A stretch of DNA of 64,000 nt, from positions 248,001 through 312,000 of the forward strand of contig SVEQ01000002.1 of assembly GCA_015057325.1 (NCBI GenBank), in the 5' to 3' direction. Every line of letters starts with the position of its first letter. Position 1 is the first letter of the stretch. A program made the translations under genes and the position numbers. Of this stretch, positions 1-8,014 are shown piece by piece. The notes under the pieces are model-generated. The model saw only the letters and a list, made by a program, of their open reading frames with translations. It did no database searches and was not told the DNA's origin. This DNA comes from Lachnospiraceae bacterium (GTDB taxonomy: Bacteria > Bacillota > Clostridia > Lachnospirales > Lachnospiraceae).

Positions 1-254
1 GGCATATCGCCTGTAATAATTTCCGTACTGTCATGATACATTCCCATAACCGCCGCACGTTCAGCATTTATATTATTACCAAACTTCTTATTGGATATAA
101 GCGCAAGTGCATGAGCAATCATTCCAACCTCAAGAGAGTGTTCACTCAAGTTCTCCGGATACGAATTACGCATAAGAGCCCACCTGTTAATATATTTCAT
201 TCTGGATACCATCGCAAAGAACGAACTGCCCTCCGACTCATATTGTCTATCCAT
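1..254 (-). CDS. yfbR: 5'-deoxynucleotidase YfbR, 3'-truncated by window edge
   Basis: HD-domain phosphohydrolase that dephosphorylates deoxyribonucleoside 5'-monophosphates in the cytoplasm. The 84 visible residues are the N-terminus. They contain the family's [10 protein letters not shown] segment, the [15 protein letters not shown] helix (metal ligand His39) and [12 protein letters not shown] (His74-Asp75), closely following E. coli YfbR as remembered. The start is the ATG at 252-254, preceded by an AGGAGG box at 261-266. The stop lies to the left of the window. Its relation to the neighbouring CRISPR array appears to be adjacency only: a bidirectional-looking terminator at 366-397 lies between them. 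Confidence 0.9.
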   Translation of the reverse strand, partial: MDRQYESEGSSFFAMVSRMKYINRWALMRNSYPENLSEHSLEVGMIAHALALISNKKFGNNINAERAAVMGMYHDSTEIITGDM

Positions 255-365
255 ACAATCTCCTCCTAATAAACATTTCCTATCTAATTATACAAATCAA
301 TAAACATCATTAGTATATCATTACATTATAGCTAATTCAAACATTTCGCAGAAATGTTTACACTA

Positions 366-397
366 AAAAAATCTGTCACCTACGTAACAGATTTTTT
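366..397. terminator. Hairpin terminator abutting CRISPR array
   Basis: Perfect 11-bp stem (AAAAAATCTGT / ACAGATTTTTT) with a 10-nt loop. The A-run on the left and T-run on the right make it plausible in both directions. The T-run ends at 397 and the first CRISPR repeat begins at 398, so it fits as the terminator of array transcription coming from the right. Confidence 0.75.
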
Positions 398-1170
398 GTG
401 TCAATGCCCTTACTCGGGCTTCTTCCATTTCTACCTCCTCGCTATTATGCATTGGAGCACCTGGATGGACAGTGTCAATGCCCTTACTCGGGCTTCTTCC
501 ATTTCTACACAAAACTAGCTTTATACATTATAGCAGGGTTTATTGTGTCAATGCCCTTACTCGGGCTTCTTCCATTTCTACGCATGATGCATATGATAAG
601 TTAATCGGAACATTATATGTGTCAATGCCCTTACTCGGGCTTCTTCCATTTCTACATGATATTTGAATCTAAATTTGAGGTAAGAAAAGAGGTGTCAATG
701 CCCTTACTCGGGCTTCTTCCATTTCTACAAGAGAAGAAGCCGGACAGACTCTACGTTAATACGGTGTCAATGCCCTTACTCGGGCTTCTTCCATTTCTAC
801 CTCTTGGCATTGATGATAATTACTATATTTATTATTTGTGTCAATGCCCTTACTCGGGCTTCTTCCATTTCTACGAAAAAGGAGGTAGATGTTATGAACA
901 CAGAGACAATGTGTCAATGCCCTTACTCGGGCTTCTTCCATTTCTACAGATTAATACAAAGATCTTTAGTATGATCTCAGATATGTGTCAATGCCCTTAC
1001 TCGGGCTTCTTCCATTTCTACCTCTTACTAAGAGAGAATTGAAAGTTATATCTAAGAATGTGTCAATGCCCTTACTCGGGCTTCTTCCATTTCTACGCTG
1101 AGAGAATGGCAGATGATCCTAAGCAGATGAAAAGTGTCAATGCCCTTACTCGGGCTTCTTCCATTTCTAC
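398..1170 (-). CRISPR. CRISPR array, 11 identical 37-bp repeats, 10 spacers
   Basis: Eleven repeats start at 398, 472, 545, 619, 692, 764, 838, 911, 985, 1060 and 1134. I found no difference between them. On the plus strand each begins gtgtcaatgccc and ends cttccatttctac. The ten spacers are 35-38 bp. Each repeat contains a GCCC / GGGC stem with a 6-nt loop. I place the array on the minus strand because a TTGATT-17-TATAAT promoter faces it from the right (1305-1333) and a terminator closes its left end. Read that way, the repeat runs GTAGAAATGG...GGGCATTGACAC, with the hairpin near the 3' end next to the spacer. This is the layout of type VI-A repeats, but type III cannot be excluded. No cas gene lies within the window. 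Confidence 0.97.
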
Positions 1171-1544
1171 CCTCGAACCCGCAAAGCCTTGATTTTACTA
1201 AGTACAATTCAGACACAATGCACATAATTGTCTGACAATTTAAATTTTCTGCTTTTTTGAGCTCATTTTTGGGGTTTTTACGAAAGACTATTAAATACTT
1301 GAATATTATACAACAATAACACAGAAAAATCAACATAACGCCTGTTGATTTGAACATATAAACACAAAAAAGATACTCTTGATGAGTATCCTTTCCCATC
1401 TAAAAGCAACGACCGAGCCGGCAGGCGAGAAGATCGAACTCTGTACGTCCCCTGAAACGTAGTAAAATCAAGGCTTTCAAGACTCTCTAATTCAAAATGA
1501 ACAACAAATGAACACAAATATTATAAAATGGACGATTAATCTCA
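1171..1544. other. CRISPR leader side and decayed junction sequence
   Basis: AT-rich 374-bp stretch with no convincing gene. It holds the leftward promoter at 1305-1333 and a small hairpin (TCAGACA / TGTCTGA) near 1211-1237. It also holds an 18-bp perfect inverted repeat: aaagccttgattttacta at 1183-1200 and its complement at 1460-1477. The segment TCGAACCCGC next to the last repeat equals part of the T-arm of the tRNA-Gly at 4666-4737. The end of the stretch (aatgaacaacaaatgaacaca) resembles sequence just downstream of the integrase remnant at about 4578-4600. Together these suggest leftover junctions of an integrated element. Confidence 0.5.
1305..1333 (-). promoter_or_regulatory. Promoter facing the CRISPR array
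   Basis: On the minus strand TTGATT (1333-1328) is separated by exactly 17 nt from a perfect TATAAT (1310-1305). Transcription would start near 1298, about 128 nt before the first repeat encountered, and run through the whole array to the terminator at 366-397. Nothing else lies in its path. Confidence 0.6.
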
Positions 1545-1727
1545 TCACGCTTTAATCGTCCATTCTACCCTGTTCTTATTAAAATATAATCTGACTGTCT
1601 TCATCTGACCAAACACCACGATATGAGTCTCTCCGTCTTCTGTCACACGAATTCTCATAGGTATAACCTTACCGGTATGGCAGTGTTGACAGATTACATC
1701 CAGATTCTCTCCTTCATATCTTCCCAT
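1545..1727 (-). CDS. Small CxxC protein, 60 aa, unknown function
   Basis: Begins MGRYEGENLDVICQHC, so there is a single CxxC pair (CQHC) near residue 12, followed by a beta-rich, charged C-terminus. It is too short to have two obvious metal pairs; a half zinc ribbon that dimerises is possible. The start is the ATG at 1725-1727, where AGAGG lies 8 nt upstream; an in-frame GTG three codons earlier lacks that spacing. I do not recognise the family. It lies between the CRISPR leader and the LRR gene in an otherwise accessory stretch, and may be cargo of the same island. Confidence 0.55.
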   Translation of the reverse strand: MGRYEGENLDVICQHCHTGKVIPMRIRVTEDGETHIVVFGQMKTVRLYFNKNRVEWTIKA

Positions 1728-1848
1728 AAGACACACCTCTTTCGTGCATCTTATTATAGAACACTCGTTCGGTTTCGTAAAGAGATGTTCATATCCATAA
1801 AAACAATACCATTAGGGTCTGTTTGTCAAGTGCAGACGTTTGTAAAAA

Positions 1849-1879
1849 CATAACCGGTACCTTAAAGATACCGGTTATG
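1849..1879 (-). terminator. Terminator of LRR surface-protein gene
   Basis: Perfect 11-bp stem (CATAACCGGTA / TACCGGTTATG), followed on the minus strand by TTTTT. It lies 9 bp beyond the second stop codon (1889-1891) of the LRR gene, which supports that stop being the original gene end. Confidence 0.8.
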
Positions 1880-1888
1880 CTTGAATAA

Positions 1889-3985
1889 TTATTTAACTAC
1901 AGCCTTTACTCCGATATTCTTCTTTGTAAAGAACTTCTTATACTTCTTAATGTATTTCTTATTTTCTTTCTTTGAACCTACTTTAACTTTAACAATAAGC
2001 TTCTTAACTTTAAGTCCCTTAAATGCATTCTTAACAGACTGCTTTGTAAGCTTCTTTGACTTAATTGTTATTGTCTTTACGTTAGAACCCTTAAACGCCT
2101 CTGGTGCAAGTGTTGTTACATTCTTTCCTATTGTTACTGTTGTAGCAGAACTGTTTTTAAGAGCTTCGGCTGATACTTCTGTAACCTCATACTTCTTACC
2201 ATCAACAGTTACAGTATCAGGTATAGTAACGCTCTTTGCTTTTGTGTTAGCAACGGCAGTATATGTAACTGTATTAGTTGTTGATGTTTCTTCTGATGTA
2301 ACCTCAAAAGTACCCTTCTTTTCAACAGTGACTTATTTAACTTTTTCTACAACCGTAGGTGTCTGAGTCGTTGTAGGAGTGGTTTCAGTAGGCTTTTGCT
2401 CTACATGTGTTTCGGGTTTTGCTTTTCTTGTAATGGCAATCTCTACACTTTCAGTCTCATAATTTCCTTTATCCGTGCCATTATATACAGCAGTTGCAGT
2501 TACCTCTTTACCAACTTCAAGTGCCTTATCTTTATCTGCATCAGCCCATTTCCAATTTGTAGGAAGTTCTACCCCATAAACTGAAGCAACTGCATATTCT
2601 ACCGTCTTCGTCGCATCAGGTTTATTAGGTGCTACCAGCGCCTTATTAATTTTAACCTCACCTATATAAGTTGCTTCTTTATCCTTATAATTTGTATCGC
2701 CAACAACCTTGTACCACACATAATAGGTCTTAGCATTATTTAATTTAGGTATCGCTAGTGTAAATAAGTTATCTGCAGGAGCAGTGCTTGCATCTGTTCC
2801 AACAGCATAGTACAATGTTCCGTTCATTACAGAACCCGCTGTAACTAGTGCCTGTGCCGATCCACTATAAGTCAGATTGGCCTTTGCTGTAGGTACAGTA
2901 ACAGTTACATTCGCCTTTGCGATAGTATAACCCACAGAAGCCGTGCTATCCTTTACCGTAATCTCAGCAATGTAGTCACCTGCATTTGTCGGTGCACCAT
3001 CAAGTGCACTGCCGCCCTTTGTATATGTATTACCACTCTTCGTGGCTGCAAAATACTTAATGCTGTTTTCAGCTACCGACAACCCAGTAAATGTATTAAA
3101 ATCAGAAAGTCCGGTCAATGTTGCCGCTTTGGCTTGTCCGTCATATGTAAGACTCGTTGGAGCAACAAGAGTCAATGTAGCAGATGGATTACTATTTGCA
3201 CAAGCCTCGCTATCGCATCCAGCAGTGATTGTCGCACCATCGGATAGATAAGATACGTTGTGTTTATAAACAAACGAGCCTATAATGCTAGATCCACTAA
3301 CTGTATACCGATCCCCGTTAGGCATATCTAATATAATCTGCGAACTATTAAATTTTGACTTATCAAAATTGCAAGGTAGAATTATCGTTGCAAGATTATC
3401 ACAACCCCGAAATGCATAATCGCCTATACTTGTTACGCTTGATGGGATTGTTATGCTTGTCATTCCTTCACAACTATAAAATGCATATTTACCTATACTT
3501 GTTACGCTTGACGGGATTGTTATGCTTGTTATTCCTGTACAATCTTGAAATGCACAATCACCTATACTTGTTACGCTTGATGGGATTGTTATGCTTGTCA
3601 TTCCTTCACAACTATAAAATGCAAAATCACCTATACTTGTTACACTTGACGGTATTGTTATGCTTGACAATTTTTTACAACTATAAAATGCTTTATCACC
3701 TATACTTGTTACACCATCTTCAATAACAACGGATGTAATGTCAGGTCTATAGTTTGTCCATGGACTAGAACTATTCATCGCACCAGTTCCTGAAATTGTA
3801 AGGATTAAACTAGAACTTGATGATGTTAATTTCCATGTTACATTATCACCACAAGTTCCACTATGAATTATTGTTTCCGCCTTCACATCCGCACTCAATC
3901 CCGGCACAAACAGTAAGCTTCCAATCACGAAGACTACTGCTAACATTAATTTCTTAATACCGGTTCGCATATTATTTCGTTCCAT
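1889..3985 (-). pseudogene. BspA-type leucine-rich repeat surface protein, split by in-frame TAA
   Basis: Secreted LRR protein. A signal peptide (about residues 1-37, ending LSADVKAE) is followed by five LRR_5/BspA units of 23 residues (about residues 83-205, consensus SITIPSSVTSIGDxAFxxC). Next come beta-sandwich modules resembling surface MBG/Ig-like domains and a threonine/proline-rich linker. Residue 550 is followed by TAA at 2333-2335. The same frame then stays open for another 147 codons to TAA at 1889-1891. This downstream part encodes the basic C-terminal module usual for these proteins, including AFKGSNVKTITIKSKKLTK and ending KKNIGVKAVVK. The terminator follows the second stop. So a single nonsense codon, a sequencing error, or readthrough divides one gene. 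The start ATG (3983-3985) has GGAGG 6 nt upstream. Confidence 0.85.
3411..3716 (-). repeat. Tandem near-identical 69-bp LRR-coding units
   Basis: Inside the LRR gene, 69-bp units differ from each other by only a few bases, and long stretches such as gcttgatgggattgttatgc recur exactly. Near-identity at the DNA level, not just the protein level, indicates recent expansion or homogenisation of the repeats. Confidence 0.85.
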
Positions 3986-4100
3986 TTTAATCCTCCATTT
4001 CTAATACATCCGCATTTATTTTTATCATCTATGAATAATTCTTTTAATACAGCGGTTATCCGCTATAATTCCAAGACATTATACTATATAAAATGAAAAA

Positions 4101-4547
4101 ATGCTACTTAACAATAGCATTTTTCATACATTAAAGTGCCAAGAAAACTCAGTTTTTTCAATACTTTACAGGAATCTTACAACGTCTGCTGTTATCGAAA
4201 TCCTTGATAATATCAAAAAGTTAAATGAACTTAACGGTTTTCCAACAGGTAAGGATGATTATATCTTCCTCAGGCAGTACAAAGGCAATATTGAAATGTG
4301 TACTCCAAGATGTTTTGATACTCGTTTACGAAGCTATTGCCACAAGGCAAATATGGACAAAGCCAAATCATGTCATGACATCAGAAGAACCACATTAACT
4401 AATCTCTACAAAAAAGGTGTTCCATTAAAAACCATACAATATATTGCTTGTCATTCCTCCTTAAGGCAAACAATGGTTTATTTAAAAATTACCGACGAAG
4501 ACCTGGATAACATGGGGGATTATTTCGAATTAATTAGTGTTAATTAA
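4101..4547 (+). pseudogene. Truncated tyrosine recombinase/integrase (C-terminal fragment)
   Basis: Encodes only the C-terminal half of a phage/ICE-type tyrosine recombinase. Visible are HDIRRTTLTNLYKKGVPLKT (the HxxR box), CHSSLRQT (second His) and MVYLKI (candidate nucleophile Tyr). The core-binding domain and the segment carrying the first catalytic Arg are missing. The first ~25 residues do not look like integrase, so the true homology begins near 4170. It faces the 3' end of tRNA-Gly at 4666, the usual position of an integrase relative to its attachment site. I read it as the relic of an element that integrated there. Confidence 0.75.
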
Positions 4548-4665
4548 ATCAAAACCCTTTAAAATCAATAATTTGGGGCAAATGAACAGCAATGAACACA
4601 TAAAACTATAAACATAAAAAAACGGAAAACCTTGATTTATAAGGATTTCCGCTTTAAAAAGTAAG

Positions 4666-4737
<72 letters not shown>

Positions 4738-4757
4738 ATTTCTTAACAACAGATAAG

Positions 4758-4786
4758 AATATAACATATCAAAATATGTTTGTCAA
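4758..4786 (-). promoter_or_regulatory. Promoter of tRNA-Gly
   Basis: Minus-strand TTGACA (4786-4781), 17 nt, TATATT (4763-4758). The predicted start is about 15 nt before the mature 5' end of the tRNA. Consensus -35 and spacing. Confidence 0.7.
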
Positions 4787-4805
4787 CAGAAAAAATTATA
4801 TTTTT

Positions 4806-5252
4806 TTAATATTCTAATTTTTTTCCAAGTGTAGGGTATACCATATAATCTGAAGTCTTATCTCCATAGAAAACTTCTACTCTGTTTTTTGATGCATCTA
4901 ACGTGTAATAATACTCATTTGATGGTATGGCATCTCCATGTGCATCCTTCTTGGCCTTTCCATATATAGAGTCACAAGCAAACGGTTTAAACACCTCTTC
5001 CTTGAATCTTGCGCCATCCATTGAATTAAGCGGATAGGGCGTTGTAGGATGTTCCACAGCAGCTTGAAATGCGTCATCATTAGTAACAGCTCTCATAATA
5101 GCTCCTGCAATTTCTGAACCTGTATCAACATCCGCCGATAATCTGGATCTGTTAATATACTTTATAAGGGCAGGTGCAAGCGCAGCTGAAAGTATTGCCA
5201 TTATCGCTATTACAATAATAATCTCTACAAGTGAAAAGCCTTTATTCTTCAT
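4806..5252 (-). CDS. Type IV prepilin-like protein
   Basis: A 148-aa prepilin. A five-residue leader MKNKG precedes the cleavage site G|FSLVEIIIVIAIMAILSAALAPALI, with Phe+1, Glu+5 and the hydrophobic N-terminal helix, and then a globular domain without disulfide cysteines. Prepilin peptidase would cleave and methylate it, and it would enter a pilus or pseudopilus. The start was chosen at 5250-5252 because GGAG lies upstream and it gives the canonical leader; the open frame extends further upstream without support. No peptidase, ATPase or platform protein lies in the window. It follows the 698-aa gene by 61 bp, with a hairpin between them. Confidence 0.85.
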   Translation of the reverse strand: MKNKGFSLVEIIIVIAIMAILSAALAPALIKYINRSRLSADVDTGSEIAGAIMRAVTNDDAFQAAVEHPTTPYPLNSMDGARFKEEVFKPFACDSIYGKAKKDAHGDAIPSNEYYYTLDASKNRVEVFYGDKTSDYMVYPTLGKKLEY

Positions 5253-5279
5253 TCTTTTTTCTCCTATAAGCAAAATATC

Positions 5280-5306
5280 AGGGGAAGACTTATTGGTTCT
5301 TCCCCT
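5280..5306 (-). terminator. Hairpin between 698-aa gene and prepilin gene
   Basis: A 9-bp stem (AGGGGAAGA / TCTTCCCCT) with a 9-nt loop. On the minus strand it is followed by the weak U-tract GATATTTTGC. Being only 8 bp after the upstream stop codon, it could be a partial terminator that sets the ratio of the two genes. Confidence 0.5.
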
Positions 5307-5313
5307 GTACATA

Positions 5314-7410
5314 TTATAATGTTATCATATCGTGATTAAGTTTTTTAATCGTCTGAAGAGTTTTGGTTCTGATCTCTTCTGCATCAAAAAGTGATAACAA
5401 TGAATCCTTATCAAACTTATTCTGCATAAGAATCTCTACCCAATCTTCAATATAGTTCTTAACAAACTCAACATTTTCAGGCGTACGGTCTTTTAAGTTA
5501 GACTCAATATTATTAATATGCTCTATTACCGTAGGCTCATTATTAACGCTGTTAACAGGCTTATCATCAGACTCATCAGAAAGTTCGATAACTTTACCGG
5601 TCTTTGTAATGATAACTCTCTTGTTAGGTTTTGTATCTGCTGTCGACTGATCTCCATCTCTGACAATCAACATTTCAACGACTCTAACAAGACATGCAAT
5701 ACTGTATGTACACTCTTCGTCTGATTGTGTTTCTCTTCCTTTGGTTTTGTACTGATTCCACAACCATTCAGACTTGCAAATCATCTCTTCAATTCCCGGA
5801 TGATTGTACATGCGGTTCACATCCATATTAACTGCTGATGTTACCGGCTTACCAAATCCAAACTTAGGTGCTACAGGAGCATCGTTCTTTGGAGAATCAT
5901 AACGAGATGGAAGACTAATCTTGTGATAAGTGTCATTGAACATCTTCTTAGCCTGCTCCATATCATATCCCGAACTCAATACAGGTTTTTCTCCACGGCT
6001 TAAGTTTCTAACCATATCTTCAGCAGCAAGGAATACGAGATGTTTCTGTCTATCCTCGAGCAACTGCTTAATCTCATAATTAGTCTTGCTCTTCTCAATA
6101 ATTGTATTCTTACGAACCTTAAACGCTTTAATCTTCTCTTTAACACTAAAGAACATCTTAAGAAGTGATGGGTTAGCATTGACATAATTACCAATCCAAT
6201 TAAGTTCTACATACTGATGCTCAATCTTATTAGAGATTTCATATACGTTATATCCATCAAATATAACATTGAGAGTTGTATATAAAAGATCAAGTATTTC
6301 GTACTTTTCTTCCCATGATCTTGTAGAAAGATCCTGGTTAACCAACTGCTTAATTCCGCAATCATAAAATACAAGATTGTACTCATAAAGTCCTTCAAAT
6401 ACATTACTCTTATCACTAAGCGACGCACCCGAACCTAAAATCTGAAGGTTCTTCTTCATATTCGGTTCATCCTCAATGTACTTGTAAACCTTTTTAACAA
6501 ATGCTGATACCTCAACCAAAAGGCTATCAATTCTCTTGTTATAAATGTCTTGTTTAGAAATAGCAGATATTACTGTACGGCTTAAAACGTTAGTATATTG
6601 TGTACTGTTGCAATTTCTGATAAGTTCCTTGAACTTGTCATATACTTTCATGTTGTCAACAGGGATATACTCTGCATTCAATCCATAGAACTCAAATGCT
6701 TTGTTATAATCCTTCTTTCTAATATAAGAATTAAATAATCCCATAGAGAACTGAATCTTATAATCGTTACCAACATGAGTATCTTCTACAAAATAGTCAA
6801 ACAACACTTCAAGGTTATTAAGGTATGACTCCGAATCGGATTCAGCAGGAACTATGTCCATCTCCATAACAACATTGATAAGGTCCATATAACCCATAAC
6901 CGCCTTGTCATAGGTAGCCGGACGATCATCTGCATCTGCAATCTGATAACATGTGTTTATCAAAAGAGGTGCAACTCTCTCTCCGATGAGTCTCATTGCA
7001 TCAGTAAATCCATCCAACTGATAAAGATAAATCAACCAAACGCTATAGCGATAGATACCTGTTGTATTGATAATTGCATCCGTATCAGACGGATCAATAT
7101 CTCCGTAAACAAACTTGAATAACGGTTCAATCCATTCTTCAATCTCATACTTGCCGGGTTTCTTGATATTCTCATCAACAAACTCAGACAACTCGTAAAG
7201 CTTGGTACATTGAGCCTTAACATCATCATCCACAAGCATAGCGGAAAGATCAAAGTTATGATCTTTAAGGTAGTCAATAACTAATGCATAGAACCCCTCT
7301 TCTACCTGCTCGTTCAAAAATCTTATCAACATCCCCTTATTTGAAGATGCTGCTATGGATATGATGTTCGTATCATTTCCATGTGTGACATTTGCCGGTA
7401 AATTCTGCAT
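5314..7410 (-). CDS. Uncharacterised 698-aa alpha-helical protein
   Basis: I do not recognise this family. There is no signal peptide and no membrane segment. The protein appears mainly helical and acidic, with solenoid-like stretches in the first 450 residues. A low-complexity region (about residues 515-545, rich in P, G, F) and a charged region (about 590-640) precede a C-terminal helical segment. No nucleotide-binding or catalytic motif stands out. The ATG at 7408-7410 follows GGAGG with good spacing. It is upstream of the prepilin gene on the same strand and likely cotranscribed. A cytoplasmic scaffold or a pilus-linked role is conceivable, but only from position. Confidence 0.8.
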   Translation of the reverse strand: MQNLPANVTHGNDTNIISIAASSNKGMLIRFLNEQVEEGFYALVIDYLKDHNFDLSAMLVDDDVKAQCTKLYELSEFVDENIKKPGKYEIEEWIEPLFKFVYGDIDPSDTDAIINTTGIYRYSVWLIYLYQLDGFTDAMRLIGERVAPLLINTCYQIADADDRPATYDKAVMGYMDLINVVMEMDIVPAESDSESYLNNLEVLFDYFVEDTHVGNDYKIQFSMGLFNSYIRKKDYNKAFEFYGLNAEYIPVDNMKVYDKFKELIRNCNSTQYTNVLSRTVISAISKQDIYNKRIDSLLVEVSAFVKKVYKYIEDEPNMKKNLQILGSGASLSDKSNVFEGLYEYNLVFYDCGIKQLVNQDLSTRSWEEKYEILDLLYTTLNVIFDGYNVYEISNKIEHQYVELNWIGNYVNANPSLLKMFFSVKEKIKAFKVRKNTIIEKSKTNYEIKQLLEDRQKHLVFLAAEDMVRNLSRGEKPVLSSGYDMEQAKKMFNDTYHKISLPSRYDSPKNDAPVAPKFGFGKPVTSAVNMDVNRMYNHPGIEEMICKSEWLWNQYKTKGRETQSDEECTYSIACLVRVVEMLIVRDGDQSTADTKPNKRVIITKTGKVIELSDESDDKPVNSVNNEPTVIEHINNIESNLKDRTPENVEFVKNYIEDWVEILMQNKFDKDSLLSLFDAEEIRTKTLQTIKKLNHDMITL

Positions 7411-7471
7411 TGTAACGCCTCCTTCTCATTGTTCCATTGTGAAATAAACAAATTTCACCAAGATAGTTTTA

Positions 7472-7500
7472 ATAATATCACAAATGCGAGTTATTTACAA
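7472..7500 (-). promoter_or_regulatory. Candidate promoter of the 698-aa gene
   Basis: Minus-strand TTGTAA (7500-7495), 17-nt spacer, TATTAT (7477-7472), about 62 bp before the start codon. Confidence 0.4.
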
Positions 7501-7563
7501 CAAAAAAATGAGCGTTTTTAGGTTATTTTTACAAAATCACATTGTTGACTTTTTACAAAATTA

Positions 7564-7592
7564 TTGCTTTTTGAAATGTTGCGTATTAAAAT
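7564..7592 (+). promoter_or_regulatory. Candidate promoter of the small acidic protein/hslO operon
   Basis: TTGCTT (7564-7569), 17-nt spacer, TAAAAT (7587-7592), followed 34 bp later by the first start codon with AAGGAGAGG in front. Confidence 0.4.
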
Positions 7593-7625
7593 GGAAACAT
7601 ATTAAATTGTAAAGGAGAGGTTTAT

Positions 7626-8012
7626 ATGGCAAAGAAAAAGAGTTTTATTGGTAAATTAATTGCTTTTACCACCACCGTTGCTGCAATCGGAGGCGTATGC
7701 TATGTTTTCCGCGATAAAATCAAAGAAAGCCAAGCTTTTAAAACCGCAACCGACAAAGCCGGAGATTTATACGGAACCATAAAAGATAAAATGAACCGTG
7801 ACGAAGAGGATTTCTTCTTTGATGATGATGATGATTTCTTTGAAGACGATATGGATGTTAACGACAATACAAGCCGCGAATACACATCTATTCCAACAAT
7901 AGACATTTCAAAGGATTCCGGTTCAGAACCTACCGCTTACGAAAACGAAGGATTATCCGATACATCTGAAGACCCTGATGTATTAGAGGAACAGGATAAA
8001 TTGGACAACTAA
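7626..8012 (+). CDS. Small membrane-anchored acidic protein (YtxH-like architecture)
   Basis: 128 aa. A basic N-terminus (MAKKKSFIGK) is followed by one hydrophobic segment (about residues 10-28), an amphipathic lysine-rich stretch, and an extremely acidic tail with runs of Asp/Phe (FFFDDDDDFFEDD, about residues 59-71). One helix with a helical/charged tail resembles YtxH-type proteins, but sequence similarity is not clear. The stop is 2 nt before the hslO start, so the two are translationally linked. A general stress link is inferred from that pairing only. Confidence 0.75.
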   Translation: MAKKKSFIGKLIAFTTTVAAIGGVCYVFRDKIKESQAFKTATDKAGDLYGTIKDKMNRDEEDFFFDDDDDFFEDDMDVNDNTSREYTSIPTIDISKDSGSEPTAYENEGLSDTSEDPDVLEEQDKLDN

Positions 8013-8014
8013 TT

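Noticed and set aside
33-269. Plus-strand open frame at the left edge
   Set aside because: Antisense to yfbR, whose N-terminal motifs and RBS are clear.
617-1042. Long plus-strand open frame across the CRISPR array
   Set aside because: Its sequence is the translated repeat unit over and over; the region is an array, not a gene.
1420-1460. Possible tRNA 3' half (gatcgaactctg...) on the minus strand
   Set aside because: The T-stem pairs at only four of five positions and no acceptor or anticodon arm can be formed.
1881-2366. Plus-strand open frame rich in Phe/Thr/Val
   Set aside because: It is antisense to the C-terminal part of the LRR gene; its composition is the mirror of Lys/Thr/Val codons on the real strand.
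3355-3726. Plus-strand Leu/Tyr-rich repetitive open frame
   Set aside because: Antisense of the tandem LRR units; the repeated pattern mirrors the real coding strand.
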